Shown: positions 8,944 through 17,949, counted from the first letter of the stretch. The stretch: 64,000 nucleotides of DNA from Promethearchaeota archaeon (GCA_019058295.1 JAHPZI010000008.1:1-64000), one strand, 5' to 3'. Numbers and translations are program-made. The notes: generated by a model from the sequence alone, not told the origin.

Positions 8944-10431
8944 TTAAAGCTCTTTTTTAGCAGCTTTTTCGAGAATTTCACCAACATAATAAAACCCTAC
9001 AAGATTTCCTCTTTTCTCAAACTTTCTCGATACGAGTAATATAATTACATGCTCATTTTCGTCAACTGCACCAATTTTTACAGCGCAATTAACGGAATGT
9101 TCAATTATATCCTCGGCAGACATATTGAAGAAATCAATATTTTTATTGTGTATGGGCTGTACACCCCATAGTAAATGAAGTTCCCTTGCTGTTCTTTTAT
9201 GAGGTGTAATCGCTATTATCGGGAGCGGAGGTCTGTATTTTGCAATCATTCGAGCCCCAATTCCTCCACGTGTAATTACTAATACTTTTCCTCTGAAATT
9301 TAGATCTTCCATTTCGGTTGCTAATGCGTGAATCGCATGTCCTAAAATTTGAGTATGTGTTAATCTATCTGAGTCAAATTCGTCCGGGATTCTTTTTGGC
9401 ATATTTTCTTTTGCTGTGAAAGCAATTTTATTCATGTATTGAACCGCATTTATAGGATAATTACCCACAGCAGTTTCTGCAGAGAGCATAACTGCATCTG
9501 TTCCATCGATAACTGCATTGAATACATCATTTGACTCAGCTCTCGTAGGTATAGGTGCATTAATCATTGATTCAAGCATTTGAGTCGCTACAATAACAGG
9601 TTTACCCTCCTTATTGCATTTATAAATCATTTCTTTTTGCCATAGTGGTACTAGATCAGGAGATATTTCGACTCCAAGATCTCCTCTTGCCACCATAATC
9701 CCATCTGAAACATCTAAAATATTGTCAAAATTATCTAATGCTATAGGGCGCTCAATTTTTGAAATAAGCTTTATATTATTGTTCCCATAATTTTCAAGTA
9801 GCTTCTTGACGTGAAGTACATCTTCTCCTGCTGATACAAAAGATATTGCTACATATTCAGGATTGATGTCAGCAATTACTTCCAAATCCTTTATATCTTT
9901 TTCAGTAGGAACTCTATGTTTTAATTTTCCATAGGGAATATTAACTCCTTTTCTATTGCTTATCATTCCACCTGCGATTACCTCTCCTATAAGATGGTCT
10001 TTTTCTTTGCTTTTTACTTGAATTTTTATAATTCCATCATTCACAAAAAAGAAATCGCCCTTATTTACTGATTCCAGAAATCCATCTAAAGGAACTGAAA
10101 ATTGATTCTGATCTCCAATAATATCCTTCTCATACACTTTAACCTCTTGGCCAACATTTAAAATATATTTATCGTCTTTAAATTCTCCAACCCTAATTTT
10201 TGGTCCTTGTATGTCAGCTAATATTCCTACATAATCGTCTACTTCTCGAATTCTTTTAACCAACTCTATTTTTTCATCATGAGTTCCATGTGAGAAATTT
10301 AAGCGAAATACATCTACACCTGCCTCAATAAGACTTTTAAGCATCTTCTCTGAACTACTGGCTGGTCCTAAAGTACTAATTATCTTCACTGTATTCTCTC
10401 TAATATGCTTTTTATACTCTATATTATTCAT
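8944..10431 (-). CDS. pyk: Pyruvate kinase
   Basis: Converts phosphoenolpyruvate and ADP to pyruvate and ATP, the last step of glycolysis. TIM barrel with the N-terminal motif TVKIISTLGPAS, the B domain (about 75-170), the catalytic lysine region LISKIERP, the metal/phosphate motif DGIMVARGDLGVEI and the ATQMLESM signature, then the C-terminal regulatory domain. A frame from TTG 10446 is open, but that TTG overlaps GGAG; GGAG lies 9 bases before ATG 10429-10431, so the ATG (495 residues) is the start. A hypothetical gene lies just upstream on the same strand (69 bp). Confidence 0.96.
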   Translation of the reverse strand: MNNIEYKKHIRENTVKIISTLGPASSSEKMLKSLIEAGVDVFRLNFSHGTHDEKIELVKRIREVDDYVGILADIQGPKIRVGEFKDDKYILNVGQEVKVYEKDIIGDQNQFSVPLDGFLESVNKGDFFFVNDGIIKIQVKSKEKDHLIGEVIAGGMISNRKGVNIPYGKLKHRVPTEKDIKDLEVIADINPEYVAISFVSAGEDVLHVKKLLENYGNNNIKLISKIERPIALDNFDNILDVSDGIMVARGDLGVEISPDLVPLWQKEMIYKCNKEGKPVIVATQMLESMINAPIPTRAESNDVFNAVIDGTDAVMLSAETAVGNYPINAVQYMNKIAFTAKENMPKRIPDEFDSDRLTHTQILGHAIHALATEMEDLNFRGKVLVITRGGIGARMIAKYRPPLPIIAITPHKRTARELHLLWGVQPIHNKNIDFFNMSAEDIIEHSVNCAVKIGAVDENEHVIILLVSRKFEKRGNLVGFYYVGEILEKAAKKEL

Positions 10432-10499
10432 AAATAATCTCTCCAAGAATTAGAATCTATATTCAATTCTATAATAATTAATATTAATATTCTTAAAAA

Positions 10500-10985
10500 T
10501 TATTCATTTTCTACTAGATTTTTAATTTTTTCTAAGGTTTTCCTAAACTTTTTGTTAAAATCCTTTAACAATTCAATTGAGCTTGAGTAATCTTCAATAG
10601 TTTGAATCTCTTTTAGCGATAATAGGTTAATTCTCTTTTTTGGAAAAAGAGAATATTGAATTAATTTTAAATTGTTCCTTGTCGCATAATCTTTCGCTAG
10701 ACTGACTAAGAAGTCTGAACTTTGAGATGCTAAAATGATTGCTAAAAAATATCTTACTTTTGGTTGATTTGAATAATTTTTCACAATAATTAAAAAGATG
10801 TTTTTAAATTGCTCCTTTAAATTGTAAATATGCTTTATTGACAAGGTTTTTTGAGATTTATCAATTAGTTCAGAGAATGGTGGAAATTTACCCTTTAATT
10901 TTATAGCACTCTTAATAACATTGCTTTCTAAATAAGATTTTAAACCTTCTTGATTCATTGAAGAAATATCCTTGGAATTTTTCAT
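10500..10985 (-). CDS. Hypothetical helical protein upstream of pyk
   Basis: 161 residues, Lys-rich, mostly predicted helix, no transmembrane segment and only Ser/Leu/Lys-rich patterns. I recognise no family. It precedes pyruvate kinase by 69 bp on the same strand and may be cotranscribed. Codon use resembles its neighbours, and ATG with the continuous frame supports a real gene. Confidence 0.6.
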   Translation of the reverse strand: MKNSKDISSMNQEGLKSYLESNVIKSAIKLKGKFPPFSELIDKSQKTLSIKHIYNLKEQFKNIFLIIVKNYSNQPKVRYFLAIILASQSSDFLVSLAKDYATRNNLKLIQYSLFPKKRINLLSLKEIQTIEDYSSSIELLKDFNKKFRKTLEKIKNLVENE

Positions 10986-11339
10986 TTTAAAATAACTCCT
11001 TTATATTAATTCATTAATAATAAGCTATAATTTTTCTAAATACGCCGTAGGTATTAAAATTTAATCTGGTTTTTATTCTAAAATTCGGATAAATTTATGA
11101 GTATTTTTAATAGTTCCTTTAAAAATATATTTTTATATACAAAACATACCGTTTAAATAAATGATCGAAAGATATAAATAGGCAATTTATTATATATTTT
11201 TGTTTCCAGTTAAGAGATGGAATTGGGAAAAAATTGCCCTTCTATCATATATTATAAATAACATAATTTATAATTTATAATGGATGAATTTAAAAGGTAA
11301 AATTTCCCATTATCTCATAAGATAGAGCGAGGTGCCGAA
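10986..11339. other. 354-bp intergenic region with structured leader
   Basis: The left half looks like divergent promoter sequence (TTTATATAC at about 11132). The right half can fold: GGCAATTT (11181-11188) pairs with AAATTGCC (11231-11238), enclosing TTTCC/GGAAA (11203-11207 with 11226-11230). A later TTTCCC could compete for the same GGGAAA. TATCT-CATA-AGATA forms a small hairpin just before the next gene. No other coding frame seen. Confidence 0.35.
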
Positions 11340-11558
11340 TTGTCATCATCAATTTTAGAAAAAGATGAATTAACAACTAGTAAATTTATAGATTTTGATA
11401 AATATGAAAAAATAATTTATAATAACCTTTACTTGGATGAATTTAAGATCGTAATTAAAATGCCTTGTGTGGGCGGGAAAAAGAAAATCAATCAAAATAT
11501 TATCAAAATCGAAAAATTTGATCTTGGAAGATACGATTATCTATTCTCTTACGATTAG
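11340..11558 (+). CDS. Small hypothetical protein (72 residues)
   Basis: Starts at TTG with a good GAGGTG ribosome site 5 bases upstream. Acidic N-terminal half, then a hydrophobic strand followed by MPCVGGKKK and an aromatic tail (YDYLFSYD). No recognised family. The structured leader upstream and well-placed ribosome site argue it is expressed; its short length keeps confidence moderate. Confidence 0.5.
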   Translation: MSSSILEKDELTTSKFIDFDKYEKIIYNNLYLDEFKIVIKMPCVGGKKKINQNIIKIEKFDLGRYDYLFSYD

Positions 11559-11607
11559 GTCATATTAGTTTAATTTTTCGTACTTTATGGAACTAATATA
11601 CATTAAA

Positions 11608-11736
11608 TTAGTTTTGAGATTCTATTTTTTTAAAGGTTTCATTCCAACACGAAAAACATAAATAGGTCCTATCCTCTAATAACACCAGATCTTTTACAGA
11701 TCTTATCATTCCGCAATTCTTACATTTTCGCTTCAT
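11608..11736 (-). CDS. 42-residue zinc-ribbon micro-protein
   Basis: Read directly from the minus strand. ATG at 11734-11736, stop TAA at 11608-11610, product starting MKRKCKNCG and containing CFSCW. The two CxxC pairs (C5/C8 and C27/C30) are spaced as in a minimal zinc ribbon, with a basic N-terminus. It lies 15 bp downstream of the ferredoxin-nitroreductase gene on the same strand, so it may be its operon partner. Function unknown; nucleic-acid or protein binding is possible. Confidence 0.6.
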   Translation of the reverse strand: MKRKCKNCGMIRSVKDLVLLEDRTYLCFSCWNETFKKIESQN

Positions 11737-11751
11737 ATTATGAAAATAAAT

Positions 11752-12678
11752 TTATATCCATTTTGCCTTAAGAGGCTTGCGTGCCGGGATTCTATAATAA
11801 TTTGCTTTAGGGTATCCTATAGCTAACGTATATCCGACAACGTGCTTTATCGGTATCCTTACAATCTTAGAAACTGATCTGTATATATTAAAAAAAGCAG
11901 TTATATACCCCAACGAACAAGTTCCTAACCCTAATGTCTCTGCTGCTAGCATTATTTGCCCTGCTGCCAATGTACAATTTTCTATTAATGTTGCTGAGTC
12001 TCTCGGAGAATGAATTACAATAAGCTCGGCATCCCAACGCCATACTTCTTTTCCTTGACTAATTCGGATCAACTTCCGCTTAAAAGATGGAATTAGTTCT
12101 TCAGCTTTTTGAATCAGATCTTCAGAAAAAACGGATTTTAACGATTCTCTACCCTGAGGATCTTCAAACTTTTCTATAAGATTTTTTGTTTGTTTTGTAC
12201 ACTCCTCCGAAAGTTTAGTAAGGATTTCACGATTTTGGACTATTGTAAAATATACATTTTCCTCATTATGTCCGGTAGCAGAATATCGACCAGCAGTATC
12301 TAAGATTTTCTCGATTATATCTTTTGGAACGGGTGTTTTTTTAAACTGTCTTCTTGATCTCCTGGTTTGAAAAAGGTTTACCAAAGAATTAAACGATGGT
12401 AAATCCTCTTTTGTGGGGATCTCCTTAAGCGTCTTTCCTATATGAGTCTTTAAAGTTATAGCGTTAACTGGACAAACTGCAACACATTTTCCACATTCTT
12501 CACAAACTTCTTCGAATTCTTCATCCAATTTCAAATTCTCGTTATCAATCTGATAATAATGGCATTCATTAACGCACGCTTTACACTTGGTGCAGGCATC
12601 AATATCTATAATTATTTTTGAATTTTCTAACATTAATAACCAGTCTTTATTTCTATTTAAATTATAATTCTCATCCAA
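11752..12678 (-). CDS. Ferredoxin-nitroreductase fusion protein
   Basis: Flavin-dependent oxidoreductase with its own electron wire. Residues 29-70 are a 2x[4Fe-4S] ferredoxin (C29, C32, C35, C39; C59, C62, C65, C69, then P). Residues about 95-300 are an FMN nitroreductase domain (TRRSRRQFKKTPVP at the phosphate end; AAETLGLGTCSLGY). Such fusions are common in anaerobes and use reduced ferredoxin; the physiological acceptor is unknown. An internal ATG at residue 16 could also be the start without losing the clusters. 308 residues. Confidence 0.88.
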   Translation of the reverse strand: MDENYNLNRNKDWLLMLENSKIIIDIDACTKCKACVNECHYYQIDNENLKLDEEFEEVCEECGKCVAVCPVNAITLKTHIGKTLKEIPTKEDLPSFNSLVNLFQTRRSRRQFKKTPVPKDIIEKILDTAGRYSATGHNEENVYFTIVQNREILTKLSEECTKQTKNLIEKFEDPQGRESLKSVFSEDLIQKAEELIPSFKRKLIRISQGKEVWRWDAELIVIHSPRDSATLIENCTLAAGQIMLAAETLGLGTCSLGYITAFFNIYRSVSKIVRIPIKHVVGYTLAIGYPKANYYRIPARKPLKAKWI

Positions 12679-12748
12679 ATAATTTAAACTTTCTATAAAT
12701 TTCTTAAAATTCTTTTTATAATAAAAATTTTAACTAAAAAGAGGAAAA

Positions 12749-12855
12749 GGAATCAAAATTCGAATGAAAAATGAAATAGTAAGAGTAAATTAAACTTTTT
12801 GAGTTTAATAGAGGGCGAAATCCAATGTTATCATTCGAATTTTTTTTATGATTCC
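12749..12855. repeat. Nested inverted repeat, possible structured RNA
   Basis: GGAATCA (12749-12755) pairs with TGATTCC (12849-12855). ATTCGAATGA (12758-12767) pairs with TCATTCGAAT (12831-12840). Inside is a second perfect hairpin TTAAACT/AGTTTAA (12790-12796 with 12802-12808). The three stems nest coaxially with a bulge of A/T residues. Each outer arm is itself palindromic around TTCGAA. It could be an RNA gene, a transcription terminator for both flanks or a small non-autonomous element. Confidence 0.5.
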
Positions 12856-13076
12856 TTCCTAATTATTATAATTTCATTAGGTCTTTTTAAATTTATAGTT
12901 AATAAATTATATAATTCATTATGGATAACCCACATTGAAAGATCTTTACATAAATGAACAATTTTGATGATTAATAATTTAAAAACGTTTTATTAATACA
13001 TCTTTTTTGTATAAGAACTTGTATAATATATTCTACAATAGATAATAACTAAAATACTCTAAAATAGTCAAATAAC

Positions 13077-13089
13077 CTACTCTGAGTAG
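13077..13089. promoter_or_regulatory. Perfect palindrome upstream of Hsp20 gene
   Basis: CTACTC-T-GAGTAG, about 150 bp upstream of the Hsp20 start and followed by a TATA-like stretch (ATTTTTATAC). A regulator site is possible; it does not resemble the palindrome at the grpE operon. Confidence 0.3.
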
Positions 13090-13239
13090 TATTTTTATAC
13101 ATTGAAAGTAAATGAATAATTTAATTTAAAAATTAAAAGCAAATCAACACATATCTTTAATATTTTATCAAAGAAAGATATATATTTCTCGATTTTTTTA
13201 ATAAATTTAGTTATACCTAAATTATAATGGGTGTAAAAA

Positions 13240-13593
13240 ATGACTGAAATTGAAAAAAAAGATGATGTAAAAGATATAGAAAAAGTTGAAGATGAGCCAA
13301 GAAAAGTAGTGCTTTCTCCTGAGATGTGTTCATGGACTAACGATGAGGATACTGGATATGAATTTGAAATTATCTTGCCTGGTGTTGAAAAAGATACTAT
13401 TAAATTAAAAATGGGTGAGGATACACTATTCGTTATCGGTGAAACAGATACAGTTAGATATGTAGGTAGTTATACATTGTGTTGTCCAGTAGATTCTGAA
13501 AAAGCAACAAGTTCTTATAAAAATGGCTTATTAAAAATACATGTGCCATTCAAGGAGATAGAATTCCACACCGTAGATGTAAAAATTAAATAA
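13240..13593 (+). CDS. Small heat-shock protein, Hsp20/alpha-crystallin family
   Basis: 117 residues. Acidic-basic N-terminal arm (1-25), then an alpha-crystallin-like beta-sandwich (about 30-115): YEFEIILPGVEKDTIKLKM matches the strand-turn-strand of Hsp20 (vDLPGv.k.dI.v), and the C-terminal half has YKNGLLKIHVPFKE, the family's ngvL.i..Pk motif. The C-terminal I-x-I tail is weak. ATP-independent holdase that binds unfolding proteins. Monocistronic; the downstream T-run (from 13594) could terminate it. Confidence 0.85.
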   Translation: MTEIEKKDDVKDIEKVEDEPRKVVLSPEMCSWTNDEDTGYEFEIILPGVEKDTIKLKMGEDTLFVIGETDTVRYVGSYTLCCPVDSEKATSSYKNGLLKIHVPFKEIEFHTVDVKIK

Positions 13594-13746
13594 ATTTTTT
13601 TTTCCTATTTTATTTTTTTAAAAGTATTAGAAAAAAATTAACTTGATAAAATATATAAATTTTGATTAACGCTTATTTTTTTGTAAGATTAAATTAAAAT
13701 AATTTTTTAGAGTTTTATTTAATTTGGGAAAGGAAATAGTAAAAAA

Positions 13747-14424
13747 ATGGCAAATGAAATTCTAAATGAGTTGAATCCCGAATCCTTTCGGGAAGAATTT
13801 ATAAAGTATACAATTCAAGCATTTAAAATGCTTCCAAAACTGGATAAGCCGCGTATCATTGATATTGGTTGTGGTTCAGGGTTACCGACTTTAGAATTAG
13901 CACGGCTAAGTAATGGGGAAATAATTGGAATAGATATTGATCAAAACGCTCTAGATGAGTTAAATGAAAAAGCTAGAAAAAAAGGCTTATCTGACCGAGT
14001 ATGGACAAAGAATTGTTCAATGCTTGAATTAAATTTTCCGGACGAAAGTTTTGACGTTATATGGGCGGAAGGTGCCATAGCTCCTATTGGGTTTAAAAAA
14101 GCATTAAAGGAATGGGGGAGAATGCTAAAAATTGATGGTTTCATGGTGTTCCACGATGACTTGAGAGATAAAGCAAGTAAAATTGAAATTATTTCTGAAT
14201 ATGGTTATGAGCTCGTGAATCATTTCCAATTACCTGATGATGCATGGTGGGTGGAATATTATGAACCCTTGGAAGAACGAATTAAGGAGTTGCGCAGCAA
14301 GCATGACGATGATCCGAAAGTGCTTGAGGCATTTAAAAGTTATCAAAATGAAATTAACGCTTATAAAAAGAATCCTAGGGAGTTCCGTTCAATTTTTTAT
14401 ATCATGCAAAAAATAAAATCTTAA
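13747..14424 (+). CDS. Class I SAM-dependent methyltransferase
   Basis: 225 residues with a Rossmann-type SAM domain: motif I DIGCGSG at 39-45, acidic end of strand 2 (IIGIDIDQ), and DVIWAEGAIAPIGF for motif IV. The C-terminal part (about 160-225) is charged and helical. Methyl acceptor unknown. Upstream GGGAAAGGAAA is a likely ribosome site. Monocistronic, convergent with the HD hydrolase gene. Confidence 0.85.
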   Translation: MANEILNELNPESFREEFIKYTIQAFKMLPKLDKPRIIDIGCGSGLPTLELARLSNGEIIGIDIDQNALDELNEKARKKGLSDRVWTKNCSMLELNFPDESFDVIWAEGAIAPIGFKKALKEWGRMLKIDGFMVFHDDLRDKASKIEIISEYGYELVNHFQLPDDAWWVEYYEPLEERIKELRSKHDDDPKVLEAFKSYQNEINAYKKNPREFRSIFYIMQKIKS

Positions 14425-14453
14425 AATTAGTCTATATTGGTTTTTTTAAAATA

Positions 14454-15044
14454 TTATTTTTCATTTCTTATTTTATTATAGAAATCAAGAATTATTTGTT
14501 GTCGATCTTTAGCTAATTTTTTTGAAACATCTAAATACATTTGGTCCTTTAGTTTCATGATCTTATTTTCTAAATGCTCTATTACTTGGTCAATTCCACC
14601 TTTTTTTTTCACCGTATAACCAATAGTTCGATACAATCCTATTGCTCCTATTGCATCTAATTTATCAGCATCCGATAAAATTTTTGCTTCAATGGTCTTC
14701 GGGTTTGTTTTATTGGAAAAAGAATGCGCTTTGATGCAATGAATTATATTATCAATATTCTCTTGAGATATTTTAAAATTATTTGATTTTAAAAAATTCA
14801 ATGCCATTTGAGAGGAAATTTCAGCGTGATTCATATTATATGAGTTTTCTTTTTCTTTAATTCTACCAATATCGTGAAGTAATGCAGATATTTTTAATAC
14901 TAAGATATTTGCTTCTAATTTGTTTCCAAGTTTAATACAAGTATTATAGACACGCTCTACATGTAGAAATCCATGAATATCATCTTTTTCTGAATTTCTT
15001 AACGCAAATTTTCTAATTTTTGAAATGATTGCGCTTTCTGACAT
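14454..15044 (-). CDS. HD-domain phosphohydrolase
   Basis: Metal-dependent HD hydrolase of the YedJ/uncharacterised-HD type. Motifs in order: HGFLHVERV (first His), ALLHDIGR (the HD pair), an NMNHAEIS helix, CIKAHSFSN and LSDADKLDAIGA (distal Asp). The substrate, probably a nucleotide or phosphoester, is not visible. The frame extends to a TTG at 15071, but the AT-rich promoter (about 15075-15095) and the domain start favour ATG 15042-15044; about 196 residues. Confidence 0.85.
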   Translation of the reverse strand: MSESAIISKIRKFALRNSEKDDIHGFLHVERVYNTCIKLGNKLEANILVLKISALLHDIGRIKEKENSYNMNHAEISSQMALNFLKSNNFKISQENIDNIIHCIKAHSFSNKTNPKTIEAKILSDADKLDAIGAIGLYRTIGYTVKKKGGIDQVIEHLENKIMKLKDQMYLDVSKKLAKDRQQIILDFYNKIRNEK

Positions 15045-15144
15045 AAATATTAAATCTTTTTTATTTACCAATTGTATATATAAATTATATATTAACTTTT
15101 AAATCTGGAAATTTATCCTTTAATAAAAAAGAGGAGTTTTAATA

Positions 15145-15291
15145 ATGTTGTCGAAAGTCGAAGCTGATATTGGAGGATACTATTTATATATGATAATAGG
15201 AGCAATTGGTTTAATTGCGATTGGAACCTATGTTATAATAAAGATTTTATTATATTTAAGAAAAAAAGCGAAATCAAAATCCACAGAATAA
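15145..15291 (+). CDS. 48-residue single-pass membrane micro-protein
   Basis: ATG at 15145 with GAGGAG 8 bases upstream, stop TAA at 15289-15291. Product has a short acidic N-terminus, one hydrophobic helix (about residues 12-36) and a basic tail (RKKAKSKSTE) that would stay in the cytoplasm. The ribosome site and membrane pattern make it a plausible gene. No homologue recognised. Confidence 0.62.
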   Translation: MLSKVEADIGGYYLYMIIGAIGLIAIGTYVIIKILLYLRKKAKSKSTE

Positions 15292-15327
15292 ACCAACTTA
15301 TTATACTGTTATTTCAATAACTATCAT

Positions 15328-16281
15328 TTATAAAACAGTATTAAACTCGTTGTACATATAATCAATATTACTGTTCTTCTTATTAAACGCAACTTTTAAA
15401 AAATATGCTGTTCCATGCGCTAAACTTTCAGCTAAAAAAAGAACAACAATAATATTTACATCATTTTCTTGGATTATGGGGATAATAGCTTCCCATTTCT
15501 TAAAAAACCTATATTTTTTAACGAGATTTTTAGCTTTTTCATAGAAAATCATTTCTTTAGAACCATTTTTAATTTCAGTCTCAATTAATTTAACCCTTTT
15601 TGATTGAAATTGAAACTTTCTAGTTACTTTAAACGATTCAGAAATTTCAGTTGAATGGTGTTCGTAAATGGTGTACACGAAAGGAAAAATACCAGGAATA
15701 AATTGCGAATTTTCTGGTAATCGTGAACTCACCCAGAATTTTGTAAGGATTTTATAGATAAAATATATCAAATATAAAAGTGAGAAGAATATCCAAAGAT
15801 AGGGGTTTAAGTATAATCTTGGCCAGAAAAATAATAAAATAAAATAAAAAACAAGAACAATTGCCGAAATAAACATTAATAATGGGTTGACCGCTCGATC
15901 TACAGATAACCGATACTCTTTCTTTGAAAGAGGATAAAATAGAGGAATTTTTGAGGTTGTGAATAAATCCAAAGTTACATGTAAACTATAAAAGAGGCAC
16001 CCGATAATATATACTAATAAAAATGATTTTCTGGTTATTATACAAAAAATACTACTTGTAATCGCTGAAATAATTAATCCAATTATATATGAATGAGAAC
16101 CTGCTCGATGTGATAAATAATATCTTCTTTTTTGTTTTGTTTTTACTAGGGGTATCAAAAAGATATCAAAATCAGGAAACATTGCCATAATTGCTGCGTA
16201 AAAAAAGAGCTCTCTTCCTAAAGTATTCATTGTTAAAGCGCTAATTAAAAATCCTAAAAAAAAATGAGAGAAAAAATCCAT
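15328..16281 (-). CDS. Membrane-bound metal-dependent hydrolase (YdjM/DUF457-like)
   Basis: 317 residues. N-terminal half has about six hydrophobic segments and the conserved metal-binding residues of the family: SHFFLGF near the start, FPDFDIF, SHRAGSHS and HVTLDLFTT (His/Asp ligands). The C-terminal about 120 residues are soluble. Family members are poorly characterised membrane hydrolases. Convergent with the 48-residue gene upstream. Confidence 0.8.
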   Translation of the reverse strand: MDFFSHFFLGFLISALTMNTLGRELFFYAAIMAMFPDFDIFLIPLVKTKQKRRYYLSHRAGSHSYIIGLIISAITSSIFCIITRKSFLLVYIIGCLFYSLHVTLDLFTTSKIPLFYPLSKKEYRLSVDRAVNPLLMFISAIVLVFYFILLFFWPRLYLNPYLWIFFSLLYLIYFIYKILTKFWVSSRLPENSQFIPGIFPFVYTIYEHHSTEISESFKVTRKFQFQSKRVKLIETEIKNGSKEMIFYEKAKNLVKKYRFFKKWEAIIPIIQENDVNIIVVLFLAESLAHGTAYFLKVAFNKKNSNIDYMYNEFNTVL

Positions 16282-16431
16282 TTACATTCGTTTTAATAAA
16301 TATGATGAGGTTTTTTAAATTTAGAATAACTTTTTTTTATGTATATATTGAAGAGTGAAAAAGAAAGAATTAATATTAATCTTATTTAATATCTCTTAAG
16401 TAATTTCCATAAGGAAAGTTTGTGATTTTTA

Positions 16432-17949
16432 TTGAAAGTATTTGTTCTATATTATTTTGATCCAATTATTGGACCAAGGGTTTTTTTAAAGGCACCAGAA
16501 TCCGCTCGAGATAAGGAATTAGAAGTTATTGCTTCGATGATGGATGTTTATGAAAAAAAATTTTTCATCCATATTAGTGGTAGAATTAAAAGTGCGAATT
16601 TGATCTTCGAAATTGAAAATCCTACTTCTCGAGGAGAAAGGGAATTACTTCAAATATCTATTGTTATTGATATAAATAGTGAAATTAATATTAATCTAGC
16701 TCGAGAGCTTCTAGATGCTTTTATGAAGGAGTTTAATGATATTGACCAAGTCTATAAAGCTTTTTATGTTGATTCTGGAAATTTCGAGGGTGCAGCTGAA
16801 AAATTAAATGAAGTTAAGCGCCTTTTTTTTAGTTTTTATAAATCTTTTAAACCAGCAGTCCAAGCCTTACAAATAGCTGAACTTCGTTATAGATCATTAT
16901 TCAAAGCGGCTCGAGATGCGATTTTTATTATTGATAAAAAGTCCTATGAAATAGTGGATGCAAACGAGAGAGCAGAAAAAATTCTACAAAGGTCCCGGAA
17001 AGAAATAATTGGTCTAAATATGTCTGAACTTCATTTTCCTGAAGATTATAAAAATTTTAAAAATCAGATTGAAAAACTTATAGGATTAGAGGATGCTTTA
17101 CCAATCGAAGCTCGAATAAGAAATTCTAAAGGAGAGAGCATTCCAGTAGAGATTAATGCAAATGAGATTATAATCGGTGATCAATATTTCATTCAAATGA
17201 TTCTTAGAGATATTACTGAGCGCAAACTTGCTGAACAAAAACTAATTGAAGCATACGATCGTGCAGAATTTTATAAAGATCTTTTTGCTTATGACATGAA
17301 TAACATACTTAATAACATTAACTCATCATCAGATTTACTTTCTTTAGTTTCTAACGATCCAAAAATAAAAGGAGATAAAAATGAATTGTTACAAGGCATT
17401 AAAGAACAGGCATTGAGAGGATTAAATTTAATTTTATATGTCCAAAAAATACTAGATATTGATGATTCAGATATCTCCATGGAAAAATTAGAAATAAATA
17501 GGGTATTAAATGAAGCTATTACATTTGTAACTAATAATTTTCATGAACGATTATTAAAGATAAAGGTAGAACCCATAGCAGATATGCTCTATGTTAGGGT
17601 AAATGAATTATTATTAACTGCTTTTGAAAGTATTCTAACAAATGCAGCGCAACATAATGACAAACCATTTGTTTCAATTCAAATTAAGATTTTAAAAGAA
17701 AAAAAGGACAATGTAAAATATTTTAAAATAGAATTTTTAGATAATGGAATCGGGATTCCAGACGATAAGAAGGAGAGAATCTTTCAAAAGGGATATAGCG
17801 AAGATGAGAGTTTTAGTGGATTAGGATTAGGTTTGTATTTGGTGAAAAGGATTGTTGAGAGCTTCAATGGGCATATATGGGTAGAAGATAGAATTAAAGG
17901 AGATTACAATAAAGGAAGTAATTTTATCGTATTAATTCCCGAGGCTTGA
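16432..17949 (+). CDS. PAS histidine-kinase-like sensor with N-terminal longin-like domain, phospho-acceptor His missing
   Basis: 505 residues, cytoplasmic. Residues 1-about 115 resemble the longin/roadblock-type sensor modules common in Asgard proteins (VLYYFDPIIGPRVFL). Residues about 155-270 are a PAS domain ending ILRDITERK. A dimerisation region follows, then an intact HATPase domain with N-box NAAQHND, G1 DNGIGIPD and G2 GLGLGLYL. In archaeal kinases of this type the helix reads F.xDL..HD.NN; here it is LFAYDMNN, so Y287 replaces the His. It may still bind ATP or act as a signalling scaffold. No response regulator lies next to it. TTG start at 16432, GTGAT 5 bases upstream. Confidence 0.85.
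   Translation: MKVFVLYYFDPIIGPRVFLKAPESARDKELEVIASMMDVYEKKFFIHISGRIKSANLIFEIENPTSRGERELLQISIVIDINSEININLARELLDAFMKEFNDIDQVYKAFYVDSGNFEGAAEKLNEVKRLFFSFYKSFKPAVQALQIAELRYRSLFKAARDAIFIIDKKSYEIVDANERAEKILQRSRKEIIGLNMSELHFPEDYKNFKNQIEKLIGLEDALPIEARIRNSKGESIPVEINANEIIIGDQYFIQMILRDITERKLAEQKLIEAYDRAEFYKDLFAYDMNNILNNINSSSDLLSLVSNDPKIKGDKNELLQGIKEQALRGLNLILYVQKILDIDDSDISMEKLEINRVLNEAITFVTNNFHERLLKIKVEPIADMLYVRVNELLLTAFESILTNAAQHNDKPFVSIQIKILKEKKDNVKYFKIEFLDNGIGIPDDKKERIFQKGYSEDESFSGLGLGLYLVKRIVESFNGHIWVEDRIKGDYNKGSNFIVLIPEA

Larger units (their letters stand above)
12679..13239. other. 561-bp intergenic region with large inverted repeat
   Basis: Holds a nested inverted-repeat element (12749-12855), a 13-bp palindrome (13077-13089) and AT-rich promoter sequence before the Hsp20 gene. 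No convincing coding frame seen. Confidence 0.5.
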
